A DNA stretch of 64,000 nucleotides from Luteimonas deserti (GCF_013425765.1 NZ_JACCJZ010000017.1:248001-312000), one strand, 5' to 3'. Positions 1-9,169 are shown, counted from the stretch's first letter. Notes: generated from the sequence alone by a model not told the origin. Translations and numbers: made by a program.

Positions 1-32
1 ACGTTTCCTTTCTTGACGTCGTAGGCTTTCAT
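1..32 (-). CDS. efpL: EF-P-like protein (EfpL/YeiP type), N-terminal fragment
   Basis: Only the first ten codons are in the window (MKAYDVKKGN). They match the start of the EF-P-like proteins I know from Xanthomonadaceae, paralogues of elongation factor P that relieve ribosome stalling. The ATG overlaps the TGA of the upstream protease gene as ATGA, so the two are probably translationally coupled. The identification rests on a very short stretch and the rest of the gene lies outside the window. Confidence 0.5.
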   Translation of the reverse strand, partial: MKAYDVKKGN

Positions 33-616
33 CGCTGTTCGCTGATAGAGGGTGAAGAGGATGCCGCGCCGCGACCGGCGTCGGGGTTGCGGAGGTAGAG
101 CCGCAGATTGGGATAGTCGATGACCGCGCCGCCGCGCTCGAGCACGTCGGCGCCGAGCACGCCGTCGACCGCAGCCTCGCCGCGGCGCACAAACGCCGCA
201 TTGACGTGGTCGAGCGGCATCACGTGCACGGTGAACGCCTCGTCGCGGTAGTCGCCGATGCGCAGGCGGCTGTCGGGCAATGCCTCGATCGCGACGCCCG
301 CGCCGCCGGCACCGGTGGCGACGCCGCCGGCCACGGCCGCACGGCCTTCGTCGAAACGCGACTGCGCGGCGCGGTCGATCACGGTGCGGCCTGCACCGGT
401 GTCGAGGATGAAGACGCCCGGCACGTCATTGACCCGCATCTCGACGGTCAGATGCGCGTCACCGTGCCGGCGCATCGGCACCGACGCGTAGCCGCCGGCT
501 TCGAGCGCCGTGGCCACGCCGGCCGGCACCGCGTTCTGCGCGGCGACGGGCGTGCAGGCGAGCGCCGCCGCCAGGGCGCCGGTCCACAGTGTCCGCACAG
601 GCAGGCGTGCCGGCAT
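29..616 (-). CDS. Retropepsin-like periplasmic aspartic protease
   Basis: This 195-aa protein begins with a signal peptide (about residues 1-27, cleavage near AQ-NA). It has one aspartic-protease active-site motif, ILDTGAGRTVID, with Asp72, and a later GVLGADVL turn typical of the family. A single DTGA motif means the active enzyme should be a homodimer, as in retropepsins and bacterial SpoIIGA/TIGR02281-type proteases. The ATG directly follows the TAA of the upstream SDR gene with no spacer, and its stop overlaps the EF-P-like start, so the three genes are likely one transcript. The substrate is unknown. Confidence 0.75.
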   Translation of the reverse strand: MPARLPVRTLWTGALAAALACTPVAAQNAVPAGVATALEAGGYASVPMRRHGDAHLTVEMRVNDVPGVFILDTGAGRTVIDRAAQSRFDEGRAAVAGGVATGAGGAGVAIEALPDSRLRIGDYRDEAFTVHVMPLDHVNAAFVRRGEAAVDGVLGADVLERGGAVIDYPNLRLYLRNPDAGRGAASSSPSISEQR

Positions 617-1387
617 TTACTTCGGCGCGAGCCGCACCGCGCCGTCGAGGCGGATGGTCTCGCCGTTGAGGTAGCGGTTGCCGAGGATGTAGGCGACGAG
701 ATCGGCGAATTCCTCCGGCCGGCCGAGACGCGACGGGAACGGAATCGAGGCCGACAGCGACTGCTGCACGTCGTCGGGCATGCCGTCGACTATCGGCGTC
801 CAGAAGATGCCCGGCGCGATCGTGTTGACGCGGATGCCGAAGCGCGCGAGTTCGCGCGCCATCGGCAGGGTCATGCCGACCACGCCGCCCTTGGAGGCCG
901 AATACGCGGCCTGGCCGATCTGGCCTTCGTACGCGGCGACCGATGCGGTATTGACGATCACTCCGCGCTCGCCGTCCTCACCGGGCGCGTTGCGCTGCAT
1001 CACCGCGGCCGCGGCCTTGGCGACATTGAAGCTGCCCACCAGGTTCACCATCACCGTGCGGCTGAAGGTCTCCAGCGGCATCGGGGCTTCGCGTCCCAGG
1101 ACCCGACCGGCGCCCAGAATGCCGGCGCAGTTGATCGCCGCATTGAGGCCGCCGAGGAAGTCGCACGCGGCGTCCACGTTCGCGGCAACGCCCGCTTCGT
1201 CGGTGACGTCGGTGCGCAGGTACCGCACCTGGTCTTCGCCCAGTGCCGCGACGGCCTCCGCACCCTTGTCGTCGTTGACGTCGAACAGCACCGCCTTGCC
1301 GCCGGCCGCGATCAGTTGGCGGGCCACGGCGAGGCCGAGGCCGGACACGCCGCCGGTGACGATGGCGCGGATGGAATCGGGACGCAT
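617..1387 (-). CDS. SDR dehydrogenase, 3-hydroxyacyl-CoA dehydrogenase type 2-like
   Basis: This is a 256-aa classical short-chain dehydrogenase. It has the nucleotide-binding motif VTGGVSGLGLA near the N-terminus, NAA-like NCAG, an active-site Ser in VNTASVAAYEG and the YSASK Tyr/Lys pair. The overall pattern resembles the 17beta-HSD10/3-hydroxyacyl-CoA dehydrogenase type 2 group, which can oxidise 2-methyl-3-hydroxybutyryl-CoA in isoleucine breakdown. That role would suit the leucine-catabolic neighbours but is inferred. I chose the ATG at 1387; the reading frame stays open upstream without a better start. Confidence 0.8.
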   Translation of the reverse strand: MRPDSIRAIVTGGVSGLGLAVARQLIAAGGKAVLFDVNDDKGAEAVAALGEDQVRYLRTDVTDEAGVAANVDAACDFLGGLNAAINCAGILGAGRVLGREAPMPLETFSRTVMVNLVGSFNVAKAAAAVMQRNAPGEDGERGVIVNTASVAAYEGQIGQAAYSASKGGVVGMTLPMARELARFGIRVNTIAPGIFWTPIVDGMPDDVQQSLSASIPFPSRLGRPEEFADLVAYILGNRYLNGETIRLDGAVRLAPK

Positions 1388-1454
1388 ACGCGGTTTCTCG
1401 GGTCGGAAAGCGCGCAGTTTAACCGCTGTGCCGGCGGCACCCGGCATGCCGCGT

Positions 1455-4031
1455 TCAGCCGAACCGGCCGCCGCCGTCGCGCACCCGGCGCGCGAACTCG
1501 TCGGGCGACAGCCCGGGTGCGAACAGAAAGCCCTGGCCGACGGGCACGCCCAGATCGATCAGGAAACGCCGCTGCGCTTCCGATTCGACGCCCTCGGCCA
1601 CAAGACCGAGACCGAGACCGCGGGCGATGCCGGCGACCGCTTCGCAGACCGCGACGTCCGAGCGGTCGTCCGGCACGCCCGATACGAAGAGCTGGCTGAG
1701 CTTGAGCCCGTGGATCGGCAGACGGCGCAGGTAGTTCAGCGCGCTGTAGCCTTCGCCGAAGTCGTCGATCGTCAGCACCACGCCCATCGCACGCAGCGCG
1801 GCGAACGTGGCCAGGGTGGCCGGCGCGTCCTCGATCAGCACGCGTTCGGTGAACTCCAGTTCCAGCGCATCGCCGGGCAGCTCGAATTCCGCGAGCACGC
1901 GGCCCACGTGCGCGGCGAGATCGTCGCCCACCAGCTGCCGGAACGAGACGTTGACCGCCACCCGGATCACGCCGAGCCCGGCGTCGCGCCAGGCCGCCGA
2001 TTGCCGGCAGGCTTCGCGCAGCACCCAGGCGCCGATGCGGACGATGTCGCCGGTGGTTTCGGCATGGTCGATGAAGTGATCCGGACGCATCTCGCCCAGC
2101 TGCCGGTTGTGCCAGCGGATCAGGGCTTCGGCCGCGACGATGCGGCCCTGGAGAAGGTCGACCTGCGGCTGGTAGACGAGATGGAATTCCGCATTGTCGA
2201 TCGCCCGGCGCAGATGGGTCTCCACGCGCAGGCGTTCCTGCTGACCTTCGGCCAGGGCCGGCGTGAAGCGCTGCCAGCCGTTGCGGACCCGGCGCTTGCT
2301 CTCGTACATCGCCGCGTCCGCGTTCTGGATCAGCGTCTGCGGTCGATCGCCGTCCTCGGGGGCGCGGGCGATGCCGATGCTGGCGGTGATCGTGAACTCC
2401 TCGCTGTCGAACCGGAAGCCGTCGCCGAACGCGTCGAGGATCGCGTCGGCCACGCGTTCGGCGCGGGTCGCGTCGGGCCCGGCCTCGCACACCACCAGGA
2501 ACTCGTCGCCGCCGAAACGCGCGATGTTGCCGCGATCGCCTACCGCGTGACCGATCCGGTGCGCGGCCGACACCAGCAGCTCGTCGCCGGCAGCGTGGCC
2601 CAGCGCGTCGTTGACGAACTTGAAGCGGTCCAGGTCGATGTACAGCACCGCGACCGCGGCGGCGCCGGGCAGGCGCATGCGCCGCTCAAGCTCGCCGAGG
2701 ATCGCATCGCGGTTGAGCAGGCCGGTCAGCGGATCGGTGCGTGCCTGCAGGCGCAGCACCTCCTCGTCGCGCTTGCTGCGGGCGATGTCCTGCAGCGTGC
2801 CGGTCAGGCGCGAGGTGGCGGGGTCGCCGTGGCGCGGCCCGCCGATCGCGCGCACCCAGAAGCCACTGCCGTCCCGACGCAGGCCCTGCAGTTCGAGGTC
2901 GAAACCCTCCCCCTGCAGCATCGCCGCGCCCAGCGCGTCGCGCAGGCGCGCGCGGTCGTCGGTGGCGAGCATCGCGGCGAATGCTTCCATCGTGGCCGGC
3001 GGCGCGTCCGCCTCGAGAATGCGCGCCGCCTCGGCGGTGAGGTGCAGGCGATCGGTGCTGCAGTCGAGCTCCCAGCCGCCGATGTGGGCCAGCGCCTGCA
3101 CCCGGTCGAACATGCTGCTGTCGCGCTTCAGGGTGGTCACGTCGCTGAAGAGCGAGAGCACCTGGTGCGGGCGGTCGCCGCCGGGGGGGTATTGCGGCAC
3201 CGCGGTCACCATCAGCCAGTACAGCTGGCGCCGCGCGCGGTGGTAGAGCCCCATCAGGGTGCTCTCGACCAGGCGGCCGTCGCGCAGCGCGCGCACCGGC
3301 GGAAGGTCCTCCCAGGCGAGTTCGGCGCCATCCGGCGCGATCGGGATCCAGTCGCCCAGGTTGGCGGTATCGCCGAGCGAGGTGCCCTGGCGGATCCCGA
3401 GCAGGCGCAGCGCGGCCGGGTTGCCGTAGACGAAGCGGCCCGACACGTCGTGGATCGCGATGCCCCGGTCCATCACGTCCATCAGTTCGCGGTAGCGCAC
3501 CTCCGCCTCGCGGCGCTCGCTGAGGTCGCGCGCGACCGCCACCAGGCACGGCCGCCCCTCGTGCTCAAAACCGGCCGTGTGCACTTCGACCGGGAAGCGC
3601 GAGCCGTCGCCGCGCATGTTGGTGACCTCGATGACGTAGGTCCGTCCGCGGTGCACCGCATCCCAGACCGGCGCCAGATGGTCGCGCGGCAGGTCGGGAT
3701 TGAGCACCTCGATCGGCTGGCCGACGATCGCGTCGCGCGGGCGCTGGTAGGCCCGCAGGCCGGCGCGGTTGAGGTCCAGCACGACACCGTCCGCGTCCAG
3801 GATGCTGACCGGGTCGGGCACCGCGTCGAACAATGCGTGGTAGCGCAGGTGGGCAGCGTCCGCGTCCGCCCGGGCCGCAAGCAGCGCCGCGTGGGCGCGG
3901 CGCAGCAGCGCGCGTGCGTGCGCGGGCAGGGCGGGGTCGGCCGCGGCGGCGGCCAGCGCATCGGGCAGTGACGCGTCCGGGTCCCCTTCGGTCAGGAGCG
4001 CGGGGTCGTCCATGCCCGGCAGCGCGGTCAT
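1455..4031 (-). CDS. PAS-GGDEF-EAL cyclic-di-GMP signalling protein
   Basis: This 858-aa protein has three N-terminal PAS-like sensor regions (about residues 50-170, 175-290 and 305-420), then a GGDEF diguanylate cyclase domain with an intact FGGDEF and a C-terminal EAL phosphodiesterase domain. The EAL catalytic set is visible: EALIRW, NVS, ELEFTE, DDFG, the Lys of GLKL, EGVE and QGF. The RxxD product-inhibition site before GGDEF is absent (GDRG at that position). No membrane segment is seen, so it is cytoplasmic. The ATG overlaps the stop of liuE as ATGA, which couples it to the leucine operon. Confidence 0.93.
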   Translation of the reverse strand: MTALPGMDDPALLTEGDPDASLPDALAAAAADPALPAHARALLRRAHAALLAARADADAAHLRYHALFDAVPDPVSILDADGVVLDLNRAGLRAYQRPRDAIVGQPIEVLNPDLPRDHLAPVWDAVHRGRTYVIEVTNMRGDGSRFPVEVHTAGFEHEGRPCLVAVARDLSERREAEVRYRELMDVMDRGIAIHDVSGRFVYGNPAALRLLGIRQGTSLGDTANLGDWIPIAPDGAELAWEDLPPVRALRDGRLVESTLMGLYHRARRQLYWLMVTAVPQYPPGGDRPHQVLSLFSDVTTLKRDSSMFDRVQALAHIGGWELDCSTDRLHLTAEAARILEADAPPATMEAFAAMLATDDRARLRDALGAAMLQGEGFDLELQGLRRDGSGFWVRAIGGPRHGDPATSRLTGTLQDIARSKRDEEVLRLQARTDPLTGLLNRDAILGELERRMRLPGAAAVAVLYIDLDRFKFVNDALGHAAGDELLVSAAHRIGHAVGDRGNIARFGGDEFLVVCEAGPDATRAERVADAILDAFGDGFRFDSEEFTITASIGIARAPEDGDRPQTLIQNADAAMYESKRRVRNGWQRFTPALAEGQQERLRVETHLRRAIDNAEFHLVYQPQVDLLQGRIVAAEALIRWHNRQLGEMRPDHFIDHAETTGDIVRIGAWVLREACRQSAAWRDAGLGVIRVAVNVSFRQLVGDDLAAHVGRVLAEFELPGDALELEFTERVLIEDAPATLATFAALRAMGVVLTIDDFGEGYSALNYLRRLPIHGLKLSQLFVSGVPDDRSDVAVCEAVAGIARGLGLGLVAEGVESEAQRRFLIDLGVPVGQGFLFAPGLSPDEFARRVRDGGGRFG

Positions 4032-4933
4032 CCGCGTGCGGCCAGCGCCTCGCCGACCTTGCTCTGCGTGCGGCGCCCGAGGCGCCCGGCGAGCCAGTTG
4101 CCGGTTGCGGCGAGCCGGTCGAGATCCACTCCGGTGCGCACGCCCATCCCGTGCAGCATGTACACCACGTCCTCGGTCGCCACGTTGCCGCTGGCGCCCC
4201 GGGCGTAGGGGCAACCGCCCGCGCCCGATACCGCCGCATCGATCACCGAAACGCCGTCCTCGAGGCAGGCCAGCAGGTTGGCCAGGGCCTGGCCGTAGGT
4301 GTCGTGGAAATGCACTGCGAGGGCCGGCATCGGCACCTCGGACGCGACCGCGCGCAGCATCGCCCGCGCGGCGGCCGGCGTGCCGACGCCGATGGTGTCG
4401 CCCAGCGAGACTTCATAGCAGCCCATGTCGTGGAGGGAACGCGCAACCCGGACCACATCGGCCACCGGAACCGCGCCCTGGTAAGGGCAACCGAGCACCG
4501 TCGACACGTAGCCGCGCACCCGCACGCCGTCGGCCCGGGCGCGCGCCATCACCGGGGCGAACCGCTGCAGCGATTCCTCGATGCCGGCATTGATGTTGCG
4601 CCGGTTGAAGGCCTCCGACGCCGCCGTGAACACGGCGATCTCCTCGACCCCGACCGATCGCGCGCGGTCGTAGCCGGTCTCGTTGGGCACCAGCACCGGG
4701 TAGGCGATGCCGGGCTGCCGGTCGATGCCGGCGTAGACCTCGGCCGCGTCGGCAAGCTGCGGCACCCACTTCGGGCTGACGAAACTGGTCGCCTCGATGC
4801 TGCGCAGGCCGGTGGCCGACAGCCGGTCGATCAGCACGATCTTGTCGGCCGTCGGCATCAGGGTGGCCTCGTTCTGCAGGCCGTCGCGCGGGCCGACCTC
4901 GACGATCCGCACCTCCGGCGGCAGCGCGCTCAC
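4028..4933 (-). CDS. liuE: Hydroxymethylglutaryl-CoA lyase
   Basis: This 301-aa enzyme cleaves HMG-CoA to acetoacetate and acetyl-CoA, the last step of leucine degradation. It opens with the conserved RIVEVGPRDGLQNE loop and carries the family signature SGAGGCPYARGASGN with the active-site Cys, plus HFHDTYG for metal binding. The start is a GTG that overlaps the liuD stop as GTGA, and its own stop overlaps the next gene by 4 bases. The length is normal for the family. Confidence 0.96.
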   Translation of the reverse strand: MSALPPEVRIVEVGPRDGLQNEATLMPTADKIVLIDRLSATGLRSIEATSFVSPKWVPQLADAAEVYAGIDRQPGIAYPVLVPNETGYDRARSVGVEEIAVFTAASEAFNRRNINAGIEESLQRFAPVMARARADGVRVRGYVSTVLGCPYQGAVPVADVVRVARSLHDMGCYEVSLGDTIGVGTPAAARAMLRAVASEVPMPALAVHFHDTYGQALANLLACLEDGVSVIDAAVSGAGGCPYARGASGNVATEDVVYMLHGMGVRTGVDLDRLAATGNWLAGRLGRRTQSKVGEALAARG

Positions 4934-6909
4934 GCCAGCACCACCAGCGTGGCGTCGGCATCGACGAATTCGCCGGCCGCGGCGCGGAGCTCGGCCACGG
5001 TGCCGTCGCGCGGGGCTTTGAGGGCGAGTTCCATCTTCATGGCTTCCATCACCAGCAGTTCCTGGCCGGCGGTCACCGTGTCCCCGGCCCGTACCCGCGT
5101 CGCGACCACGCGCCCGGGCATCGGCGCGCGTACGCGGTCGTCGGTGGACGCACTGCCCACCGCCCCGTGGCGGTCGTCGGCGAGCAGGCGAAGCTCGAGG
5201 CGGGCGTGGCCGTCGTGTACGACCAGCGTGTCGGATCCCTCGATCAGTGCGAGCCGGCGCGCATGCCCGTCGAAACGCGCGGTCAGGCCGTCTCCGTCGC
5301 GCCGCGCGCCGCGGACCGCCACCTGCTGCCCGTCGACCTCGACGTCGTAGTCGCCGGCCCGTCCGGTGATGCCGAGCAGTCGCGGCTGCCCGCGGTGCTC
5401 GAATGCGAGCCGGCGCGGCGCCGGCGCACCCAGCCGCCAGCCATCGGCCGTCGCCCAGGGTGAGGCGTCCAGGGCGTCGGCCGCGCCCTCGGCGAGCAGG
5501 GTGGCGACGGCGGCGGCCGCGAGCAGGGCCGGGTCCGGCGCGGCCGCGTCGTCGCCAGCGATGAACTCGTCGAGATGGCGGTCGAGGTAGCCGGTATCGA
5601 TGCTCGCGCCGACGATCGCCGGATGCCGCACCAGCCGCTCGAGAAAGGCGATATTGGATTTCGGGCCTTCGATGGCGCACAGGGCGAGCGCTTCGCGCAG
5701 GCGGGCGAGGGCACGCGGCCGGTCCGCGTCGTGGACGATCAGCTTGGCGATCATCGGGTCGTAGAAGATGGTCACGGTGTCGCCCTCGACCACGCCGGAA
5801 TCCACCCGCACGTGCGCGGACGGCGCCGGCAGGCGCAGCGTGCGCAGCCGTCCCGAACCGGGCAGGAAGCCCGCATCCGGATCCTCGGCGTAGAGCCGCA
5901 CCTCGATGGCGTGGCCCTCGCGCGGCACGGCATCCTGCTCGAGCGGGAGCGCCTGGCCGGCCGCGACGCGCAATTGCCATTCCACCAGGTCCAGACCCGT
6001 CACCAGCTCGGTCACCGGGTGCTCCACCTGCAGCCGGGTGTTGATCTCCATGAAATAGAACTCGCCCGTGGGCGCGACGATGAACTCCACGGTCCCGGCG
6101 TTGGCGTAGTCGATCGCGCGCGCCGCCTGCACCGCGGCCGCGCCCATGGCCGCGCGCAGCTCGGGCGTGAGAAACGGCGACGGCGCCTCCTCGAACACCT
6201 TCTGGTAGCGGCGCTGCGCCGAGCACTCGCGCTCGCCCAGGTGGATGGCACCCCCGTGCGCGTCGCCGAAGACCTGGATCTCGATGTGCCGGGGCGATTC
6301 GATGTAGCGCTCGAGCAGCACACGGTCGCGGCCGAACGCATTCCTGGCCTCGCGCTGGCAGCTCTCGAGCGCGGGGATGAAGCCCTCGAGCGCATGCACG
6401 ATGCGCATGCCCTTGCCACCGCCGCCATGCGCGGCCTTGATCATCAGCGGAAACCCGATCCGCGCTGCCTCGCGCGCAAGCGTGCCCGGGTCCTGGTCCT
6501 CGCCGGTGTAGCCGGGCACCACCGGTACGCCGGCCGCGGCCATCAGGTCCTTGGCCCCGGCCTTGCTGCCCATCTTGCGCATCGACGCCGCCGACGGGCC
6601 GATGAAGCGCAGCCCGGCGCGCTCCACCGCGTCGGCGAAGTCCGCGTTCTCGCTGAGGAAGCCGTACCCCGGGTGGATCGCCTCGGCGCCGCAGGCACGG
6701 GCGACCTCGAGGATCATCTCCCCGCGCAGGTAGCTGTCGGCCGGTTGCGGGCCGCCGATCGGCCAGGCCTCGTCCGCCTGGCGCACGTGCTGGGCGTCGG
6801 CATCGGCCTCCGAATACACCGCGATGGTGCGGATGCCGAGGCGGCGGCAGGTGCGGATGACGCGGCAGGCGATTTCGCCGCGATTGGCGATCAGGACGCT
6901 TGAGAACAT
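4930..6909 (-). CDS. liuD: Methylcrotonyl-CoA carboxylase, biotin-containing alpha subunit
   Basis: This 659-aa subunit has an N-terminal biotin carboxylase domain (LIANRGEIACR, ATP-grasp loop GGGGKGMR, then the EMNTRLQVEHPVTE-type segment read here as EINTRLQVEHPVTE) and a C-terminal biotin carrier domain with MEAMKMEL. The biotinyl Lys is about residue 625. With LiuB it carboxylates 3-methylcrotonyl-CoA. The ATG at 6909 begins the canonical MFSSVLIANRGE. The gene lies 71 bp after liuC and overlaps liuE by 4 bases. Other biotin carboxylases share this layout, but the neighbours decide the substrate. Confidence 0.96.
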   Translation of the reverse strand: MFSSVLIANRGEIACRVIRTCRRLGIRTIAVYSEADADAQHVRQADEAWPIGGPQPADSYLRGEMILEVARACGAEAIHPGYGFLSENADFADAVERAGLRFIGPSAASMRKMGSKAGAKDLMAAAGVPVVPGYTGEDQDPGTLAREAARIGFPLMIKAAHGGGGKGMRIVHALEGFIPALESCQREARNAFGRDRVLLERYIESPRHIEIQVFGDAHGGAIHLGERECSAQRRYQKVFEEAPSPFLTPELRAAMGAAAVQAARAIDYANAGTVEFIVAPTGEFYFMEINTRLQVEHPVTELVTGLDLVEWQLRVAAGQALPLEQDAVPREGHAIEVRLYAEDPDAGFLPGSGRLRTLRLPAPSAHVRVDSGVVEGDTVTIFYDPMIAKLIVHDADRPRALARLREALALCAIEGPKSNIAFLERLVRHPAIVGASIDTGYLDRHLDEFIAGDDAAAPDPALLAAAAVATLLAEGAADALDASPWATADGWRLGAPAPRRLAFEHRGQPRLLGITGRAGDYDVEVDGQQVAVRGARRDGDGLTARFDGHARRLALIEGSDTLVVHDGHARLELRLLADDRHGAVGSASTDDRVRAPMPGRVVATRVRAGDTVTAGQELLVMEAMKMELALKAPRDGTVAELRAAAGEFVDADATLVVLA

Positions 6910-6980
6910 CGGGACATCCGGTAAAGGGCGCGCGGCCGTGGCGACGCCGGGATCAGGTGTGGACGCGTGGCGGGCACGGC

Positions 6981-7766
6981 TCACTGCGCGGCCCACGCGG
7001 GGGGCCGTTTGTCGAGAAACGCGGCCAGGCCCTCCTGGCCTTCGGCCGACACCCGCAGCGCGGCGATCAGGGCGGCATTGTCGTGGTCGAGCCGGTCGCG
7101 CTCGGACGTCGAGGCGACCGTCCTCACCAGGCGTTTGGCGTCGGCGGCGGCATGCGGCCCGGCCTTGAGCAACAGGGCGACCTGTCGCTGCACCGCCTCG
7201 TCGAGCCGGTCGGCCTCGACCACGGCATGCAGCAGGCCGATGCGCAGCGCTTCGTCGGCGTCGAAGACCTCGGCGCTGGCGAACCAGCGCCGGGCCTGGC
7301 GCGCGCCGATGGCGGCGATCACGTAGGGCGAGATCACCGCAGGCAGCAGGCCCAGGCGGCTCTCGGTGAGGCCGAACTTCGCAGCCGGCACGCCGATGGC
7401 GATGTCGCAACAGGCCACGAGGCCCACGCCGCCACCGAACGCGGCGCCGTGGACGCGGGCGATGGTCGGCTTGGGCAGCTCGTCCAGCGTGCGCATCAGG
7501 CGCGCCAGTGCCAGAGCATCGTCACGGTTGGCGGCCTCGCTCGCCGAAGCCATGCCGCGCATCCAGTTGAGATCGGCGCCAGCCGAAAACGATGCGCCGC
7601 CGCCTTCGAGCACCACCACGCGGATCGCGGCGTCGTGCGCCAGTTCCTCGAGCGCCGAGGTCAGACGCTGGATCAGGTCGGCGTCGAAGGCGTTGTGCAG
7701 CTCGGGGCGGTCGAGGCGCAGGCGCGCGACGGCACCGTGGCGTTCGAGAATCAGGACATCGGACAT
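6981..7766 (-). CDS. liuC: Enoyl-CoA hydratase, probable methylglutaconyl-CoA hydratase
   Basis: This 261-aa crotonase-fold enzyme has the oxyanion-hole segments SFSAGADLNWM and GAAFGGGVGLVACCDIA and the acidic ESRLGLLPAVIS stretch. In the liu pathway it hydrates 3-methylglutaconyl-CoA to HMG-CoA. The ATG at 7766 (MSDVLILERHG) is the normal family start; a longer open frame upstream has no good start signal. It sits between liuD and the bactofilin/zinc-ribbon pair in the same orientation. Confidence 0.92.
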   Translation of the reverse strand: MSDVLILERHGAVARLRLDRPELHNAFDADLIQRLTSALEELAHDAAIRVVVLEGGGASFSAGADLNWMRGMASASEAANRDDALALARLMRTLDELPKPTIARVHGAAFGGGVGLVACCDIAIGVPAAKFGLTESRLGLLPAVISPYVIAAIGARQARRWFASAEVFDADEALRIGLLHAVVEADRLDEAVQRQVALLLKAGPHAAADAKRLVRTVASTSERDRLDHDNAALIAALRVSAEGQEGLAAFLDKRPPAWAAQ

Positions 7767-7989
7767 CGGCGAACTTCTGCGGAAACAGGCCGGAATCATA
7801 ACGACTCGTGGCCGCGGGCCCATGCCGCGCCGCAACCCGGGGTCGCCCGACCGGTCCGCCGGGCCGGCCTTCGTGCGCGATGGAACGCCGGACGGATCCA
7901 CATTGCTGCGCCTGGGACTGCGGGGCGCGACCGGTCGGGCAGGTGACGTGCGACGCCATGGACAGGGTGTCCCCGGCGCCTCGCCCGGC

Positions 7990-8400
7990 TCAGTGCCGGC
8001 CGCGACTGAGCGGCGACCGGGTCGGACGCCTGAGATCGTTGGTGGGCGTCACTTCGACGCTCAGGTTGAAGGTGCGCTCGTCGCCTACCAGCAGCGCACC
8101 GACATTCACCACCTGGCGCTTGAGTTCCTTGCCGTCGCCGTCCTGGATCACCAGCACCACCGAGTACTCCCACGCGCCGCCCTCGGCCGGGTGCCGGATC
8201 CGGCCCTCGACCTGGAGGGCGGTCGTGGTGTCACCCGTCGGTACGATCGCGTTGCTGCGTCCCGGCACCACGGCGGCAGGCGCTGCGTCGAAACGCAGGT
8301 AGTGCTGGCACTCCGGACACCGCGCGGCGCGCTCAAGAATGGTGGCCTTGCAGTGCGGGCAGGTGCGGGTCGCACCCGCCGCGCCGGGACGGCTGCTCAC
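7990..8400 (-). CDS. Zinc-ribbon protein of unknown function
   Basis: This 136-aa protein starts with a GTG two bases after the bactofilin stop, so the two are one unit. Near the N-terminus it has a zinc ribbon of two CxxC knuckles, CPHC and CPEC. The rest is a predicted beta-rich domain without a motif I recognise, ending in a basic tail. The same-strand coupling to bactofilin suggests a role in cell shape or a cytoskeletal scaffold, but nothing in the sequence shows it. Confidence 0.75.
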   Translation of the reverse strand: MSSRPGAAGATRTCPHCKATILERAARCPECQHYLRFDAAPAAVVPGRSNAIVPTGDTTTALQVEGRIRHPAEGGAWEYSVVLVIQDGDGKELKRQVVNVGALLVGDERTFNLSVEVTPTNDLRRPTRSPLSRGRH

Positions 8401-8402
8401 GG

Positions 8403-8957
8403 TCAGGCGGCGTCGCTGGACTTGTCGTTGGCGGCCTTGTCCTTGCCGGTGCCGACCGGTGCCGATTTCACTTCGCCCCAGCCGCATTCGATATGGCCGC
8501 GGATCTTGGAGCCCGAGGCCACGGTGAGCGAACCGGCCTTGAGATCGCCGGTGAGCACGGCCGAGTCGCGCAGTTCGACCAGCGATGCGGATTCGATGTT
8601 GCCTTCCAGCTCGCCCGACACGAACACCTGCTTGGCGCGCACGCCGCCGTTGAGCTTGGCGCCGTGCTCGATGGTGAGGTTGCCCTGCACGTTGACGTCG
8701 CCCTTGAACCGGCCGGCGATGCGGACGTCGCCCGAGCCCTCGATCTTGCCTTCGATGGTCAGATCGGCGGCGATCACCGATTCCTTGGACGCCGGCGCGG
8801 CGGCGGGCGCCGGGCGCTGGGTCTGGGGTGGCGCGGCAGGCGAGAAGTCCGCGATCGCCGGCGCGGGCTCACGCTGCGTCGCGGGCGGCGGCGGGGGATC
8901 GGAGGCGAAGGAAGGGGAAGACGTCTTGGCGTTGCCGGACTGCGGAAAAATAGCCAT
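8403..8957 (-). CDS. Bactofilin family polymer-forming protein
   Basis: This 184-aa protein has a Pro/Ala-rich N-terminal tail (about residues 1-55), a central bactofilin (DUF583) beta-helix with repeats such as IAADLTIEGKIEGSGDV and IAGRFKGDVNVQGNL, and a short Lys/Asp-rich C-terminus. Bactofilins polymerise without nucleotide and scaffold cell-shape or polar complexes. The ATG at 8957 has a GAGG upstream. Together with the zinc-ribbon gene it interrupts the liu gene order, lying between liuB and liuC. Confidence 0.92.
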   Translation of the reverse strand: MAIFPQSGNAKTSSPSFASDPPPPPATQREPAPAIADFSPAAPPQTQRPAPAAAPASKESVIAADLTIEGKIEGSGDVRIAGRFKGDVNVQGNLTIEHGAKLNGGVRAKQVFVSGELEGNIESASLVELRDSAVLTGDLKAGSLTVASGSKIRGHIECGWGEVKSAPVGTGKDKAANDKSSDAA

Positions 8958-9169
8958 GTCGCGCGTGACCTCGATTGGACGGGTGGACGGCTGGAACGGC
9001 CCGAACTGGGTTCGAACGGGGGAATCGCGCCGCCGCAGTCGACCGGCGGACGCGGAGGTCGAGCCTAGCACGCGGGCGAACGACCCCGACTGTGACCCGT
9101 GCAGCGGAATCGAGAACCGGCAGGGACTTGCGACACATTGCGCAGGCGCGACTGCAGGTGCACCGCGGT

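Noticed and set aside
780-3971. Very long plus-strand open frame opposite the PAS-GGDEF-EAL gene
   Set aside because: It is an antisense GC-frame artefact: composition is His/Arg/Ala-rich, it has no domain signals, and the opposite strand carries a complete, recognisable protein. The same applies to other long antisense frames in the window.
9000-9040. GGGTTCGAACGGG resembles a tRNA T-arm
   Set aside because: The stem around TTCGAAC does not pair properly and no acceptor, D or anticodon arm is found nearby.
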